Shown: piece by piece, positions 1 to 8,031 of the stretch
How the letters are laid out: every line of letters begins with the position of its first letter
Numbering within the stretch: position 1 is the stretch's first letter
Program-made: the position numbers and the translations under genes
Assembly: GCA_050012675.1 (NCBI GenBank)
Contig: JBEKGS010000007.1
Span: 1 to 64,000 of the forward strand
Source: Fen-455 sp050012675
Lineage (GTDB): Bacteria > Actinomycetota > Acidimicrobiia > Acidimicrobiales > Bog-793
Reading direction: 5' to 3'
Length of the DNA: 64,000 nt
Notes under the pieces: generated by a model
Databases searched by the model: none
Seen by the model: only the letters and a program-made list of their open reading frames with translations
What the model was told of the DNA's origin: nothing

Positions 1-1107
1 GTGACGTGCGTCCTTTCTCGTCGGCGCGGAACTTGCCTTCACTTCAACACCGACTACATCCAGGTTGCCCAGCTCTACCAATAGGTCGATCTCCCGCCGT
101 CCGTCCTCTGCTCGAAGGTGGTAGAGGCGCGCCGGCCGCTCCCCGAGTTCCAACTCGGGTCGCAGTTGGGCTGCCACAAAAGTTTCGAGAACCCGTCCAA
201 GCATGTCCTTATCTCGTATCACGCCGTCGACCGACATACCTAAGGTGGCGGTGACAAGCGACGCATCTACCAGAAAACGCTTCGGATTGCGTGCGAGGCG
301 ATTGATCCGATTCGCGGACCACGCTGGCACGAGATCCAACAGGTACAGATTCGTCAGCAGATACTCATAGGCGTTCGCCGTCTTCGCGTCGATTTCTGCT
401 GCCCCGTAGAGAGTCTTCTTGTCCGCGACACAGGCGCTGTGACTCGCAAGCGCCGTGAAATACCGATGCAACCGATAGCTGTCACGCCCGCCTATGACAC
501 CGGCAACATCGTGCGTCAACAACTGGTCTACATACCCGCGCGTCCAAGCCTCGGCATCGGCACCGGACAGCCGAATCGCAGGCTGCGGAAAGCCACCTTT
601 CACGGCAAGTTCGAGATAACCCCTTAGGTCCGGCGTACTCGCGGGCGGAGCGAGCTCCTCCCCATCTGTGATCCGTTGCAGCAAACCTGCACCATACGCG
701 TTCCCTGTGAGCTCTCGGAGCGTCAGGCCGTGCATCCGGAGGGGAAGCACACGACCCGTCCCGGGCCATCCCAGCGGGTCAAGCTCCGCACGAACCGAGC
801 CGGCTAGCACGAACCTGCCTGGGCTGGGGTCGCCGTCGACGGATCGCTTGACCGCTCCGAGAAGTTCTGGAACGTTTTGCCACTCGTCTAGAAGAACCGG
901 CTCCTCGAGGCCTCGCAGTGCGCCGTCTGGGTCCGCGCGGAAAGCCGCCTCCTCTCCCGGGGTGTCCAGGCGAACTGTGGTTCGGACGAACTCGAGGGCA
1001 GTAGTCGTCTTTCCTGACGCTCGGGGTCCGACCATCATGAGGGCGGGAAACGAAGCCAGACGAGCCACGAGCAACGGATCAACCAGGCGAGGCAGGTATT
1101 CGGACAT
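1..1107 (-). CDS. AAA/DUF4143 family ATPase (3' end beyond window)
   Basis: The minus strand is open from an ATG at 1107 to the left edge, 369 codons without a stop, so the gene is cut by the window. It begins MSEYLPRLVDPLL, has a P-loop GPRASGKT at residues 27-34, a Walker-B-like stretch LLDEWQ that is typical of AAA_14 (PF13173) proteins, and a C-terminal DUF4143 region with EIDLLVELG followed by VVGVEVKAS. That last pair resembles the E-D...E-x-K core of PD-(D/E)xK nuclease folds. These roughly 400-aa proteins are widespread, and their biological role is poorly known. Only a few tens of residues should be missing. It is a distant paralogue of the gene at 2812-4008. A TATTCT -10-like box at 1115-1120 lies 7 nt before the ATG, so the mRNA may be leaderless. 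Confidence 0.85.
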   Translation of the reverse strand, partial: MSEYLPRLVDPLLVARLASFPALMMVGPRASGKTTTALEFVRTTVRLDTPGEEAAFRADPDGALRGLEEPVLLDEWQNVPELLGAVKRSVDGDPSPGRFVLAGSVRAELDPLGWPGTGRVLPLRMHGLTLRELTGNAYGAGLLQRITDGEELAPPASTPDLRGYLELAVKGGFPQPAIRLSGADAEAWTRGYVDQLLTHDVAGVIGGRDSYRLHRYFTALASHSACVADKKTLYGAAEIDAKTANAYEYLLTNLYLLDLVPAWSANRINRLARNPKRFLVDASLVTATLGMSVDGVIRDKDMLGRVLETFVAAQLRPELELGERPARLYHLRAEDGRREIDLLVELGNLDVVGVEVKASSAPTRKDARH

Positions 1108-1269
1108 CCCAGTCAGAATACCAAGTTTCCGCGGTGTCTCCTCCTGATATTTCGCGATCGAACATCCCAACTTTCCGCGTCGAGCCTCGTTGGAGCCGTG
1201 ACGATCCACGGTACATTCGCCGCGAACGCGGGTGACGCAGGCCAACGATGAGTCTGATCCTGTGACGAC

Positions 1270-1275
1270 TACTGT
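1270..1275 (+). promoter_or_regulatory. -10 box TACTGT of a probably leaderless promoter
   Basis: TACTGT fits the actinobacterial -10 pattern TANNNT and is followed by exactly 6 nt before the ATG at 1282, which places the transcription start at or next to the start codon. No Shine-Dalgarno sequence is visible. The same geometry recurs at five other genes in the window. Confidence 0.5.
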
Positions 1276-1281
1276 CCGGTC

Positions 1282-2355
1282 ATGGACATTCGGTCTCTCC
1301 AGGTCGAGGGATACCGATCCCTTCGGGACGTGACCGTTGACTTCGGGCAGATCACTGTGGTGGTCGGTCCTAGCGGTTCGGGCAAGACGAACATCTACCG
1401 TGCCCTCCGCCTCGCGCAGGCGTGCGGGGACGGGAGGCTGGCTCGCACTGTGTTCCAAGAAGACGGGATGTCCTCCATCGTCTATGCCGGTCACCGGAGA
1501 GGCGAGCCCAAGGTCGAACTGGCCGTCGACCTTGCGGAAGTGACTTACGAGTTGTGCCTAGCCACTGCGGGTCTGCTCCACGCCTTCCCTCGCGATCCGG
1601 TCATAAAGCGGGAACGGATCCTGTTGCCTGGGCCACGCAAGCACCGCGTCGAGTTGCTGGATCGCTCCTCGGCGCCGGCCTTCGTGCGCGACGACGAGGG
1701 CAACCGGGTCGCTTACCCGGCGGCTTTCGAACCGTCGGAGTCGGTGCTCACACAGCTTGTGGACGCTCGCCGCTACCCGGAGCTAGTCGATGTCCGAGAG
1801 ACGCTTCGTCGCATGCGTTTCCACCACCAGCTTCGCACCGATGACGAAGCCCCCGCCCGCCAGTCGAGTCTCGGTACAGGAACTTTTGCGGTCGCAGACG
1901 ACGGCGCCGATCTCGCCGCCGCCCTAGCCACGATCCAGCACAAAGGCGACGCGCAAAGTTTGGAGGCATGCATAGCTGATGCGTTCGACGACGCCTTATT
2001 GGATATCCGGGAGGACGACTCCGGACGCCTCGACCTGGCACTCTGCGCAGCCTCGATCATGCGTCCCTTGACAGCGCGGGAGTTGTCCGACGGGCAGTTG
2101 CGCTATCTCTTTCTCGCCGCCGCCTTGCTGTCACCTCGGCCACCGACCGTCGTCGTCCTAAATGAGCCCGAAGCGAGTTTGCATGTTGCTCTGTTGCCGG
2201 CGCTCGCGCGACTTGTGGTCGCTGCTTCAGAGACACAAATCGTGCTGACGACTCACTCGTCGGCCTTGGCTGAGTCGCTCCTGGCGCGCGAGAGCACCCT
2301 CGGGTACGAGCTCCAGCTCGTTGGTGGTTCGACGACGGTGACGAAGCTCGCCTAA
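1282..2355 (+). CDS. RecF/SMC-like AAA ATPase (AAA_21 type)
   Basis: A 357-aa ABC-class ATPase of the AAA_21/AAA_15 kind. It starts MDIRSLQVEGYRSLRD, the usual N-terminal strand of RecF- and OLD-like proteins. Walker A is GPSGSGKT (about residues 29-36), a degenerate signature is ELSDGQ (about 266-271), Walker B is VVVLNEPEASLH (about 290-301), and a switch histidine sits in TTHSS. There is no C-terminal TOPRIM nuclease domain, so it is shorter than OLD family nucleases. Such ATPases often work in defence or DNA repair with a partner, but no obvious partner gene is fused or adjacent. It lies between two DUF4143 ATPases, divergent from the first. The ATG start is supported by a -10 box 6 nt upstream. 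Function is unassigned beyond ATP hydrolysis. Confidence 0.85.
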   Translation: MDIRSLQVEGYRSLRDVTVDFGQITVVVGPSGSGKTNIYRALRLAQACGDGRLARTVFQEDGMSSIVYAGHRRGEPKVELAVDLAEVTYELCLATAGLLHAFPRDPVIKRERILLPGPRKHRVELLDRSSAPAFVRDDEGNRVAYPAAFEPSESVLTQLVDARRYPELVDVRETLRRMRFHHQLRTDDEAPARQSSLGTGTFAVADDGADLAAALATIQHKGDAQSLEACIADAFDDALLDIREDDSGRLDLALCAASIMRPLTARELSDGQLRYLFLAAALLSPRPPTVVVLNEPEASLHVALLPALARLVVAASETQIVLTTHSSALAESLLARESTLGYELQLVGGSTTVTKLA

Positions 2356-2363
2356 GTGATCTT

Positions 2364-2382
2364 GGTCTAGGTTTTGGTCTAG
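2364..2382. repeat. GGTCTAG direct-repeat pair, left copy
   Basis: Two GGTCTAG heptamers at 2364-2370 and 2376-2382, 12 bp start to start, 9 bp after the stop codon of the AAA ATPase. A second pair with nearly the same spacing lies at 2558-2575. The role is unknown. Confidence 0.4.
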
Positions 2383-2430
2383 AACTCGTGGCCACAGGGC
2401 CGTCCTGAAGACAACTGTTGCGTCGTCCCT

Positions 2431-2451
2431 AGCGCTGTGACCAGCGCTTTT
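2431..2451 (+). terminator. Weak hairpin plus T-run after the AAA ATPase
   Basis: AGCGCT at 2431-2436 pairs with AGCGCT at 2443-2448 over a 6-nt loop and is followed by a short T-run to 2451. The stem is only 6 bp, so this is a weak candidate intrinsic terminator about 75 bp downstream of the stop at 2355. Confidence 0.3.
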
Positions 2452-2557
2452 GACGTCTACTGACACCCAGTAAGACCACCCAGATACTTCATGCTCTACT
2501 ACGACATCTAAATTTCAGGCTCTCCACCAGGGATCTTCCTGCTACGGAAAGCCTCTC

Positions 2558-2575
2558 GGTCTAGAACAGGTCTAG
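2558..2575. repeat. GGTCTAG direct-repeat pair, right copy
   Basis: GGTCTAG at 2558-2564 and again at 2569-2575, 11 bp apart, each followed by AA. It matches the pair at 2364-2382. The rest of 2356-2785 (about 430 bp) holds no ORF I can support. A short minus-strand reading of 67 codons at 2561-2764 has no recognisable domain and may be debris. Confidence 0.4.
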
Positions 2576-2785
2576 AAATCTCGCCCAACATCTGTTGGCA
2601 GGGTTGGCGGAGTGTTCCACGAACTGATCGGCGCGCTGCTGGTCTCCAGATCGGCTGTTGACGCGTTCGGTCAAAGGTAAGGAAGCTTCGTCGCGCAGAT
2701 CGCGCCAGGTGACGCCCTCTAATTCGGCGACTGCTGCGCGCCCGCGTCCGGTCTGCCACGCCAAGGCATACCGGTCGGCTCCTGG

Positions 2786-2880
2786 CTAGGGACCCAGGAG
2801 CGCGGCTGGGATCACAGCGATGCCATCGTCGGGCCGGCGGTACGCGTAATCGCCCGTGGTGATGACGACCGCATCAAGCA
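2786..2880 (-). pseudogene. Out-of-frame original C-terminus of the DUF4143 gene
   Basis: On the minus strand the reading frame shifted by +1 from the annotated CDS encodes LLDAVVITTGDYAYRRPDDG, then IAVIPAALLGP, and stops at TAG (2786-2788). This is the kind of hydrophobic closing strand that DUF4143 proteins carry, whereas the frame continuous with the ATPase domain gives low-quality sequence. It marks the point of an indel just after the EVK motif. Confidence 0.6.
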
Positions 2881-4008
2881 GGCGGGCTTCACCTCAATCG
2901 CGACGACGCTCTGGTCAGCACGAGCAACGATGAGATCGACCTCGTGAGCGCCTCGGTGGGTTCTAAGGTGGCCCACCCGAGCCTCGGCCGCCTGCGCGTA
3001 CACGCGCACGTCGAGGGTGACGAGAGACTCGAACAGTGCGCCAAGAAACGAACCGTCTCGTGGAAGAGTCGGCTCGACAGCCCTGCCCTCAAGGAGAGCA
3101 GAGGCGTCCAAGCCGAGAATCCGAGCGGCAAGCGCCGGATCAGCGAGGTGATGCTTAGGCGCAGAGCCGAGCCCATGGAGGTAGTTGCGCGTTGCCGTCC
3201 ACGCCGGGACCGGGTCCACTACCCACAGCCGTTCGAGGATGTCCCGATACGGCTGGGTCGTCGTTTTGGCGGGCTTGTCACCTTCGCCCCCTGTGGCCGC
3301 GCCGCGAATGCTGTCGTAGGAGGCGACGGTTGCTGTCGCGGCCGCATATGCAGCCATCCATCGGCGCAACACGATCGGGTTGCGAACGCTGCGGCCCATG
3401 TCAGTGAAGTCGCGGTCAACGATCCGGGCCAAGTATCCATCGAGCTGCGCCCGCCGGGCCCGCTCTCCGAGCGGTCGGATACCGGGGAACCCGGAGGCAA
3501 CGATCTCCTCGACGTAACGCTCGAGGCGAACACCACTGCTGCCATCTACGACGGGCCGGCCGCCAGCGAGCAACAGGGCGAGGCTGACAGTCGGGGTGGC
3601 GACGTCCCGTTCGACCAGGCTGAGGGGGCGCATCCTCATCCTGACGATGCGCCCGGCGCCACTATGGGTCTGCGGGGATGCCGGCGACGCCGATCCTGTC
3701 AGCAGGAACCGGCCGGAGCTTGGATCCTCGTCTACGGCACGCCGCACGGCGTCCCAAACCGCAGGCAAGCGTTGCCACTCGTCGAGGAGAACGGGGGGTG
3801 GTGAGCTCAGCACCCGGTCGGGGTCGGCAGAGACGAGCTCGCGGACGTCGGCCCGATCCAACTCGTAGATGCTCGCTGCTCGCTGCGTCGCCGTAGCCGT
3901 CTTCCCGACTGCCTTAGCGCCCTCGAGACTGATAGCTGCAAGGTCTGCCAGAAGCTCGTCCAGCTCGGTGTCGACGACTCTGCGGTGATACGGCCACTTC
4001 GGGATCAC
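2812..4008 (-). CDS. AAA/DUF4143 family ATPase with remodelled C-terminus
   Basis: A 398-aa ATPase with Walker A GAKAVGKT (about residues 30-37), PVLLDEWQ (Walker B), a GSASP sensor-like loop, a DUF4143 domain, and EVDLIVARAD followed by VVAIEVK near the end. After VVAIEVK the reading changes. In frame it ends with an atypical arginine- and serine-rich tail, but the +1 frame of the same DNA encodes LLDAVVITTGDYAYRR and then AVIPAALLGP with a stop at 2786-2788. That is the C-terminus expected for this family. About 20-25 codons that normally lie between the EVK motif and this tail are missing. The gene has therefore probably suffered a small internal deletion with frameshift and may be impaired. 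Start is GTG at 4008 with TAGTGT 6 nt upstream. Confidence 0.8.
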   Translation of the reverse strand: MIPKWPYHRRVVDTELDELLADLAAISLEGAKAVGKTATATQRAASIYELDRADVRELVSADPDRVLSSPPPVLLDEWQRLPAVWDAVRRAVDEDPSSGRFLLTGSASPASPQTHSGAGRIVRMRMRPLSLVERDVATPTVSLALLLAGGRPVVDGSSGVRLERYVEEIVASGFPGIRPLGERARRAQLDGYLARIVDRDFTDMGRSVRNPIVLRRWMAAYAAATATVASYDSIRGAATGGEGDKPAKTTTQPYRDILERLWVVDPVPAWTATRNYLHGLGSAPKHHLADPALAARILGLDASALLEGRAVEPTLPRDGSFLGALFESLVTLDVRVYAQAAEARVGHLRTHRGAHEVDLIVARADQSVVAIEVKPACLMRSSSPRAITRTAGPTMASL

Positions 4009-4014
4009 ACTTAT

Positions 4015-4142
4015 ACACTACCATTTCGTATGACTCTACGCTACCATTTTGTAGACAAATGACCATGCCTTGAAACGGTCTCTGCCACGTCGTTCGACGT
4101 CGACACTCCCGTTTCGGAGTCACTTACACTCCTGTTTCGTCG
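4015..4142 (-). repeat. Four copies of a 16-bp repeat upstream of the DUF4143 gene
   Basis: Four 16-mers follow the pattern ACACTMCCRTTTCGTA on the plus strand: 4015-4030, 4038-4053, 4103-4118 and 4127-4142. They form two pairs with start-to-start spacing of 23 and 24 bp, about two helical turns. The copy nearest the gene contains, on the minus strand, TAGTGT (4020-4015), a -10-like box exactly 6 nt from the GTG start at 4008. They look like tandem operator sites overlapping the promoter, but the cognate regulator is not apparent. Confidence 0.55.
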
Positions 4143-4270
4143 TCTCCCTCACGCCCGGCGCGTCATGAGCGCGTCAGAGCCGTCAGGTAACAAATGAAAG
4201 CCATCATGAGTCGCCGGAAGTGGAGAAGTCCTGTCCGTCCACTTGGAGAACTGCTGTCCGGAGCGAAACA

Positions 4271-4346
4271 ATCAGCCGGGCATAGGTACCTTCGGGCTTA
4301 CAGGCACCTGTAGGCACAGAACCATCCTTACGGTTCGCCGGCTGAT
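4271..4346. other. Nested inverted-repeat element in the 4009-4370 intergenic region
   Basis: ATCAGCCGG at 4271-4279 is perfectly complementary to CCGGCTGAT at 4338-4346, enclosing 58 nt that contain a second palindrome, TACAGG-CA-CCTGTA (4299-4312). The arrangement could be a structured 3' UTR or leader, or a remnant of a small repeat element. It lies after the stop of the DUF4349 gene and before the 16-bp repeats. No family is recognised. Confidence 0.35.
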
Positions 4347-4370
4347 CCCTCCGGGCAGCGCCGGTTTGGC

Positions 4371-5411
4371 TCAAACGAGGCGACGGCGGACGTAAGACCA
4401 GAGCAGTCGTCCGCCGAACAGGACGAGCAGCCCGAGAAGAACGAGCAACACGACCGAGAAGAGCGCGATCCCGGAGTCGGCGAGCAGCGTCGACAGGCCG
4501 ACTTCGACGTGCGAGATCGCCTGATGCCACGCCGTGGAAAAACGGTTAGGCGCCGAGGTGTGCGTCACCCTCGGCACAGCGAGCGCAACGGTCAGGCTCG
4601 AGAAGCTGATCTCGTTCGCGAGAACGCGTTGTTGCGCCTGGAGCTGTTGGATCTGGCTTTGCACCGACGTGATCTCGTTTTGGACCAAGAGCAGTGCTTG
4701 AATGGTGCCGGCCCTGGCGAACAGCGCTTCGAGCTGTGTTCGAGCGGCCTCGAGAGCGCTTACCTGGGCACCGAGGTCCGCGACCTGACCGGTCACGTCG
4801 GTCGCGGTCGTGCTCAGGTGTTTCAAGGTGCCGAGCGACTCGGCCTCGTTCACTGCCTTCTGAAATTCTCCAGCGGGAACACCGAGCACCACGGTGCCAC
4901 CACGACTAGAGCCGGCGAGGGCCACATTGGACGTCGAGACATACCCGCCTAGCGACGTCGCGATCGCCTGGAGCTCGGCGACGACATGCCCGAGCGCGCT
5001 CTCGTGGACGACGAGCGAGAGCGTGCCGGTGGTGATGATCTTCTGCGAGCCTGCCGACGCGGTACTGCTGGTGGTCGTTGTCGCGCCACCCGCGGCGCTC
5101 GCCTGTGCCTCGCCCAGTGTGGCGGTGGCGTTCCGGAGCGCCCGTGGCGAGCCTGCACTGGGTGCGATGCTCGGAGGCGAAGACAACGAGGACACTGCGA
5201 CCGCGATCAAGATGGCGAGCCCTGCCACGGCACCGAGCGCCGAGACCGCGAGGCCGCGTGGATGTCTGCGGACCTTGGCGATCGGCGAAGCGATTGATGG
5301 GGGGTCGATCTCTACGCGGGCCGCCGCCAGAATGGCGTCTGCGCCCCTCGGTTCGGGAATTGACTCGGCCGCCTCGGCGATCAACGCGGAGAACTCCTCA
5401 TCGGTGATCAT
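4371..5411 (-). CDS. DUF4349 membrane protein, sigma-factor partner
   Basis: A 346-aa protein. Residues 1-45 are cytoplasmic (MITDEEFSALIAEAAESIPE), then come one membrane span at about 55-75, a long extracytoplasmic part, and a second span close to the C-terminus followed by a positive tail (WSYVRRRLV). The central region matches DUF4349 (PF14257): TGTLSLVV, LGGYVSTSNVAL, GTVVLGVPAGEFQKAV, a coiled coil around DLGAQVSALEAARTQLEAL, and ISFSSLTVAL. The start overlaps the stop of the sigma factor upstream by 4 bp (ATGA), so the two are translationally coupled. By position it may act as the anti-sigma factor or as the sigma factor's envelope sensor, but it lacks a recognisable ZAS zinc motif, so this is inference. 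Confidence 0.85.
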   Translation of the reverse strand: MITDEEFSALIAEAAESIPEPRGADAILAAARVEIDPPSIASPIAKVRRHPRGLAVSALGAVAGLAILIAVAVSSLSSPPSIAPSAGSPRALRNATATLGEAQASAAGGATTTTSSTASAGSQKIITTGTLSLVVHESALGHVVAELQAIATSLGGYVSTSNVALAGSSRGGTVVLGVPAGEFQKAVNEAESLGTLKHLSTTATDVTGQVADLGAQVSALEAARTQLEALFARAGTIQALLLVQNEITSVQSQIQQLQAQQRVLANEISFSSLTVALAVPRVTHTSAPNRFSTAWHQAISHVEVGLSTLLADSGIALFSVVLLVLLGLLVLFGGRLLWSYVRRRLV

Positions 5412-5968
5412 TTCGCCCCCTCTTGGCTACTGCTTGAAAGTCCGAGACCGAGATGGGCGATCCGAGGATCGTTCGCAAGCAGTCGCCGAGCCTCATGAAG
5501 CCGCGATTTCACGGTGCCCGGGCGTCTGCGGATAGCCGCCGCGATCTCCTTCTCGCTCAGTCCGGCGTAGTAACGAAGCACGAGTGGCGCTCGGAGCCCG
5601 GCGGGAAGCGACAGGATCGCTTGGCGAACGAGCGAAGCTCGGTCGCGCTGGTCAGCGACCTCGTCAGGTGTGGGATCGCTCGAGACGACCGTGTCGAGCG
5701 CGTCCTGGGGAGCCCGTCTGCCGGCGTGTCGGGTCTCGGTTCGTGCCGAGGAGTAGCAGGCGTTCACGACGACTCGGTAGATCCATGGCCGCAGTCCGTC
5801 TCCTTCTGGGAGGGCGTCTCGAAATCTCCACAGGCGCAGGAACGCCTCCTGAACGGCATCGTCGACCTTCGCGCTGTCACCGAGGAGGAGCGCGGCCGTG
5901 CGGTACGCGGGCGCGTACCACTGCTGCAGGAGCTCCTCGAGCCCGCCCGCATTGCTGTCGGCAACCAC
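5408..5968 (-). CDS. ECF RNA polymerase sigma factor (SigE-like)
   Basis: A 186-aa sigma-70 family protein of the extracytoplasmic function class. Region 2 covers roughly residues 10-80, with the DAVQEAFLRLWRF core and RPWIYRVVVNACYSS. Region 4 covers about 115-170, with LPAGLRAPLVLRYYAGLSEKEIAAAI and a recognition helix in PGTVKSRLHEARRLL. Regions 1.1 and 3 are absent, as usual for ECF factors. It is the first gene of a two-gene operon with the DUF4349 membrane protein. Start is GTG at 5968. The 269 bp from 5969 to 6237 contain no supported gene. Confidence 0.9.
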   Translation of the reverse strand: MVADSNAGGLEELLQQWYAPAYRTAALLLGDSAKVDDAVQEAFLRLWRFRDALPEGDGLRPWIYRVVVNACYSSARTETRHAGRRAPQDALDTVVSSDPTPDEVADQRDRASLVRQAILSLPAGLRAPLVLRYYAGLSEKEIAAAIRRRPGTVKSRLHEARRLLANDPRIAHLGLGLSSSSQEGAK

Positions 5969-6237
5969 GTCTCTAAGACGCTACGGCACTGCGGAAGGTT
6001 CGATTCCTCGTATGAGCAGGCACGACATCGCTCAACATCGGAGGTCGGCGTGCGCACGGAGGGTGTTGCTCCAACCGCCTGGGTTCCCCCCGGCCCCGCT
6101 CACTGTGAGCTGGCGGCGCTCGATCTGATCCGAGCGCGCGCCCCGATCACGTCCCATTCGTTTCTCCCAATGCGCCCTGCGGTATGAGCTTCGGCTCCTT
6201 GGTGACTCAACGCCGGTAGAGCAGCGATCTTTGCCTT

Positions 6238-7284
6238 CTAATCAGTGGGATTCTCAACGAGCACATCTTGAAGCTGGAACGGCACGAGAGCCATGACGGT
6301 GCCCTGGTCGTCTTGCCACGACAGATGCACGAGACCCTCGGACTCCGAGCACCTCGAACGGGTTGGCGCGACTTGCAGGGGGCCAAGATCTTGCGATTGA
6401 GGTCTGGTCGGCCACGGTCGGTTGAGCGTCACAGACGCGAAGCGCTGGATCTCGCTCAGTACCTGCTGGCTTGTGAGGGCGACGGCGGTAGCCGTCGGTT
6501 CGAGCCGAAACCGGCCTAGGTGCGGCGTGATGACTTGTTCGTGCTCCGAGTACTTGACGAGGATCGAGTTGTCGACCGAAGTCGAAAGCACGAAGTCCGC
6601 TCCGAGGGCATCGCCAAGGCGCGTCGCTAGTACCGAGGCGAGAGCGGCACAGTCCACAAGGGCCAGAGCATCGCCCGGCGTTGCAGCAAGGACCCTTTGT
6701 ACGCCCGAGCGGCCTGCAGGTGTGCGTAAGTCCGCTCCTCGCCTCCCCCAAAGTGACGATGGTGCGCGCTGCCGCTGCCCGACAACGTCTGCGAGGAACC
6801 CACTGAGAACTATCCAGAGCAAGGCACCCAGAGCGACCAGTCCCAGGACGATGAAGAAGAACCACCTGAGGCCAACTCCGCTCCCAAGACCCTTGACGTA
6901 CGCAAGTATCCAGAACAGGCCAGTCAGCGGGATGGCGAACAGGACCATGGCTGCTGCCAAGAAGCCGCCGACGGGCAGACGTTGGGGGTCGAGGCGCTTT
7001 CGTCTCCGGGCAAGCTCCGCCGAGTCAGGGGCACCCGCCGAACCGAAAGGCGTCACGGAGCTGCGCCGTACAAATACAGCAGCCCGCAGGGAGATCACTA
7101 CCGCAAGACCACCAACCAGCGATACCGCGAGCCCTTTGTGCACAGCGATCGGGAGGGTCACGAACTCCCAGAGAAACAAACCGATGATCAGAGCGAGCGC
7201 GAGACACTTTGTGACACGTGCCGTGCTCGCCTCAGGTAGACCTGGCACGGTCAGGCCACCTGGTGGAGTGCGGTCACGGCGCAC
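6238..7284 (-). CDS. Hypothetical multi-pass membrane protein
   Basis: A 348-aa protein without a family I recognise. The N-terminal half is hydrophobic, with spans at about 27-45, 50-70, 105-130 and 140-165 (for example CLALALIIGLFLWEF and FFFIVLGLVALGALLWIVL). The C-terminal half (about 175-348) is soluble and contains alternating strands such as VLSTSVDNSILVKYSEHEQV and a tail GLVHLSWQDDQGTVMALVPF. Codon use matches the surrounding genes. It may be a sensor or envelope protein. The opposite strand also carries a long ORF, but that reading is low-complexity and arginine-rich and is taken as a shadow. Confidence 0.6.
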   Translation of the reverse strand: MRRDRTPPGGLTVPGLPEASTARVTKCLALALIIGLFLWEFVTLPIAVHKGLAVSLVGGLAVVISLRAAVFVRRSSVTPFGSAGAPDSAELARRRKRLDPQRLPVGGFLAAAMVLFAIPLTGLFWILAYVKGLGSGVGLRWFFFIVLGLVALGALLWIVLSGFLADVVGQRQRAPSSLWGRRGADLRTPAGRSGVQRVLAATPGDALALVDCAALASVLATRLGDALGADFVLSTSVDNSILVKYSEHEQVITPHLGRFRLEPTATAVALTSQQVLSEIQRFASVTLNRPWPTRPQSQDLGPLQVAPTRSRCSESEGLVHLSWQDDQGTVMALVPFQLQDVLVENPTD

Positions 7285-7407
7285 AACTGCCGACGCGCGA
7301 AGGACAAGGCCGTCACAGTTTCAGCCGCTCGGAGAGACTTCGGTCCGTGCGAGCCGGAGCGATCCCGAGACCAACTGATTGACTTGCCGGCTCCCTCGGT
7401 CGCCGCT

Positions 7408-8031
7408 TCACTCAGCACCCATCTCGCCGGGCCTGCGAGAACCGCAGCCCGCCTCACACCGATTGCTGGCTCCGTCGTATCGAACCGCTTCTGATCCCGA
7501 TGCGCCTCGATGAAAGACCGGAAGTTCTTCGCCGCGTTCGACCCAGTTTGGTGTCAAGCGGTAGCCGGAGCCGCTATCACCGGGGAGGCTTGAAGCTCCG
7601 TACACAGCGGCGACGACTAAACCGCTGAACAACTGCGAGGTGGTGGCCCTCATCGGGCTCCCACCGGAGGCAGCGGTGAGCTCTGTGTCGCGCGGTCCGA
7701 GGGGAGCCGCATTCGGCGGTGCGCAGTTTGAGAGTCGGGCCGCCGGGAATCCCGTCGCCGCCCTGAACACGATCATCGCGACCACAGTCACGAGAAAGCT
7801 TGCAACGGGACAGCCAAGAGCCCAGAACGTCCTGAAAGGGGAAAGAACGGTTGCAGCAGAGACCGAATCATCCTCTCGCGTGGTGCGTGTTCCATCGCTC
7901 CTCGAGCTGGCCAGTGCAGCCGCGGCGCGGGCAGCTTCGCGACGCCGGTCGTGCCAATACTCCTTCTCGACAGGCGGTGAGTAGAGTCGCCACTCATTCC
8001 CTTGCCTCCTGAGGTCCGCAGCCTTAGCCAA
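7408..8031 (-). CDS. Hypothetical protein with one membrane span
   Basis: A 207-aa ORF starting MAKAADLRRQGNEWRLYSPP. It has a basic N-terminal part and one clear hydrophobic segment at about residues 72-90 (PVASFLVTVVAMIVFRAATG). No domain is recognised. The C-terminal third is rich in glycine, serine and arginine and may not be functional. It is kept because it is the only long frame here and follows the direction of its neighbours, but it could be spurious. The 272 bp from 8032 to 8303 hold nothing I can support. Confidence 0.35.
   Translation of the reverse strand: MAKAADLRRQGNEWRLYSPPVEKEYWHDRRREAARAAAALASSRSDGTRTTREDDSVSAATVLSPFRTFWALGCPVASFLVTVVAMIVFRAATGFPAARLSNCAPPNAAPLGPRDTELTAASGGSPMRATTSQLFSGLVVAAVYGASSLPGDSGSGYRLTPNWVERGEELPVFHRGASGSEAVRYDGASNRCEAGCGSRRPGEMGAE

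Noticed and set aside
2944..3804. 286-codon plus-strand ORF opposite the DUF4143 gene
   Set aside because: It is antisense to a recognisable ATPase. The composition is that of a shadow frame.
5940..6030. tRNA-like GGTTCGATTCC box
   Set aside because: It resembles a T-arm, but no acceptor, D or anticodon stems can be formed in the surrounding 75 nt on either strand.
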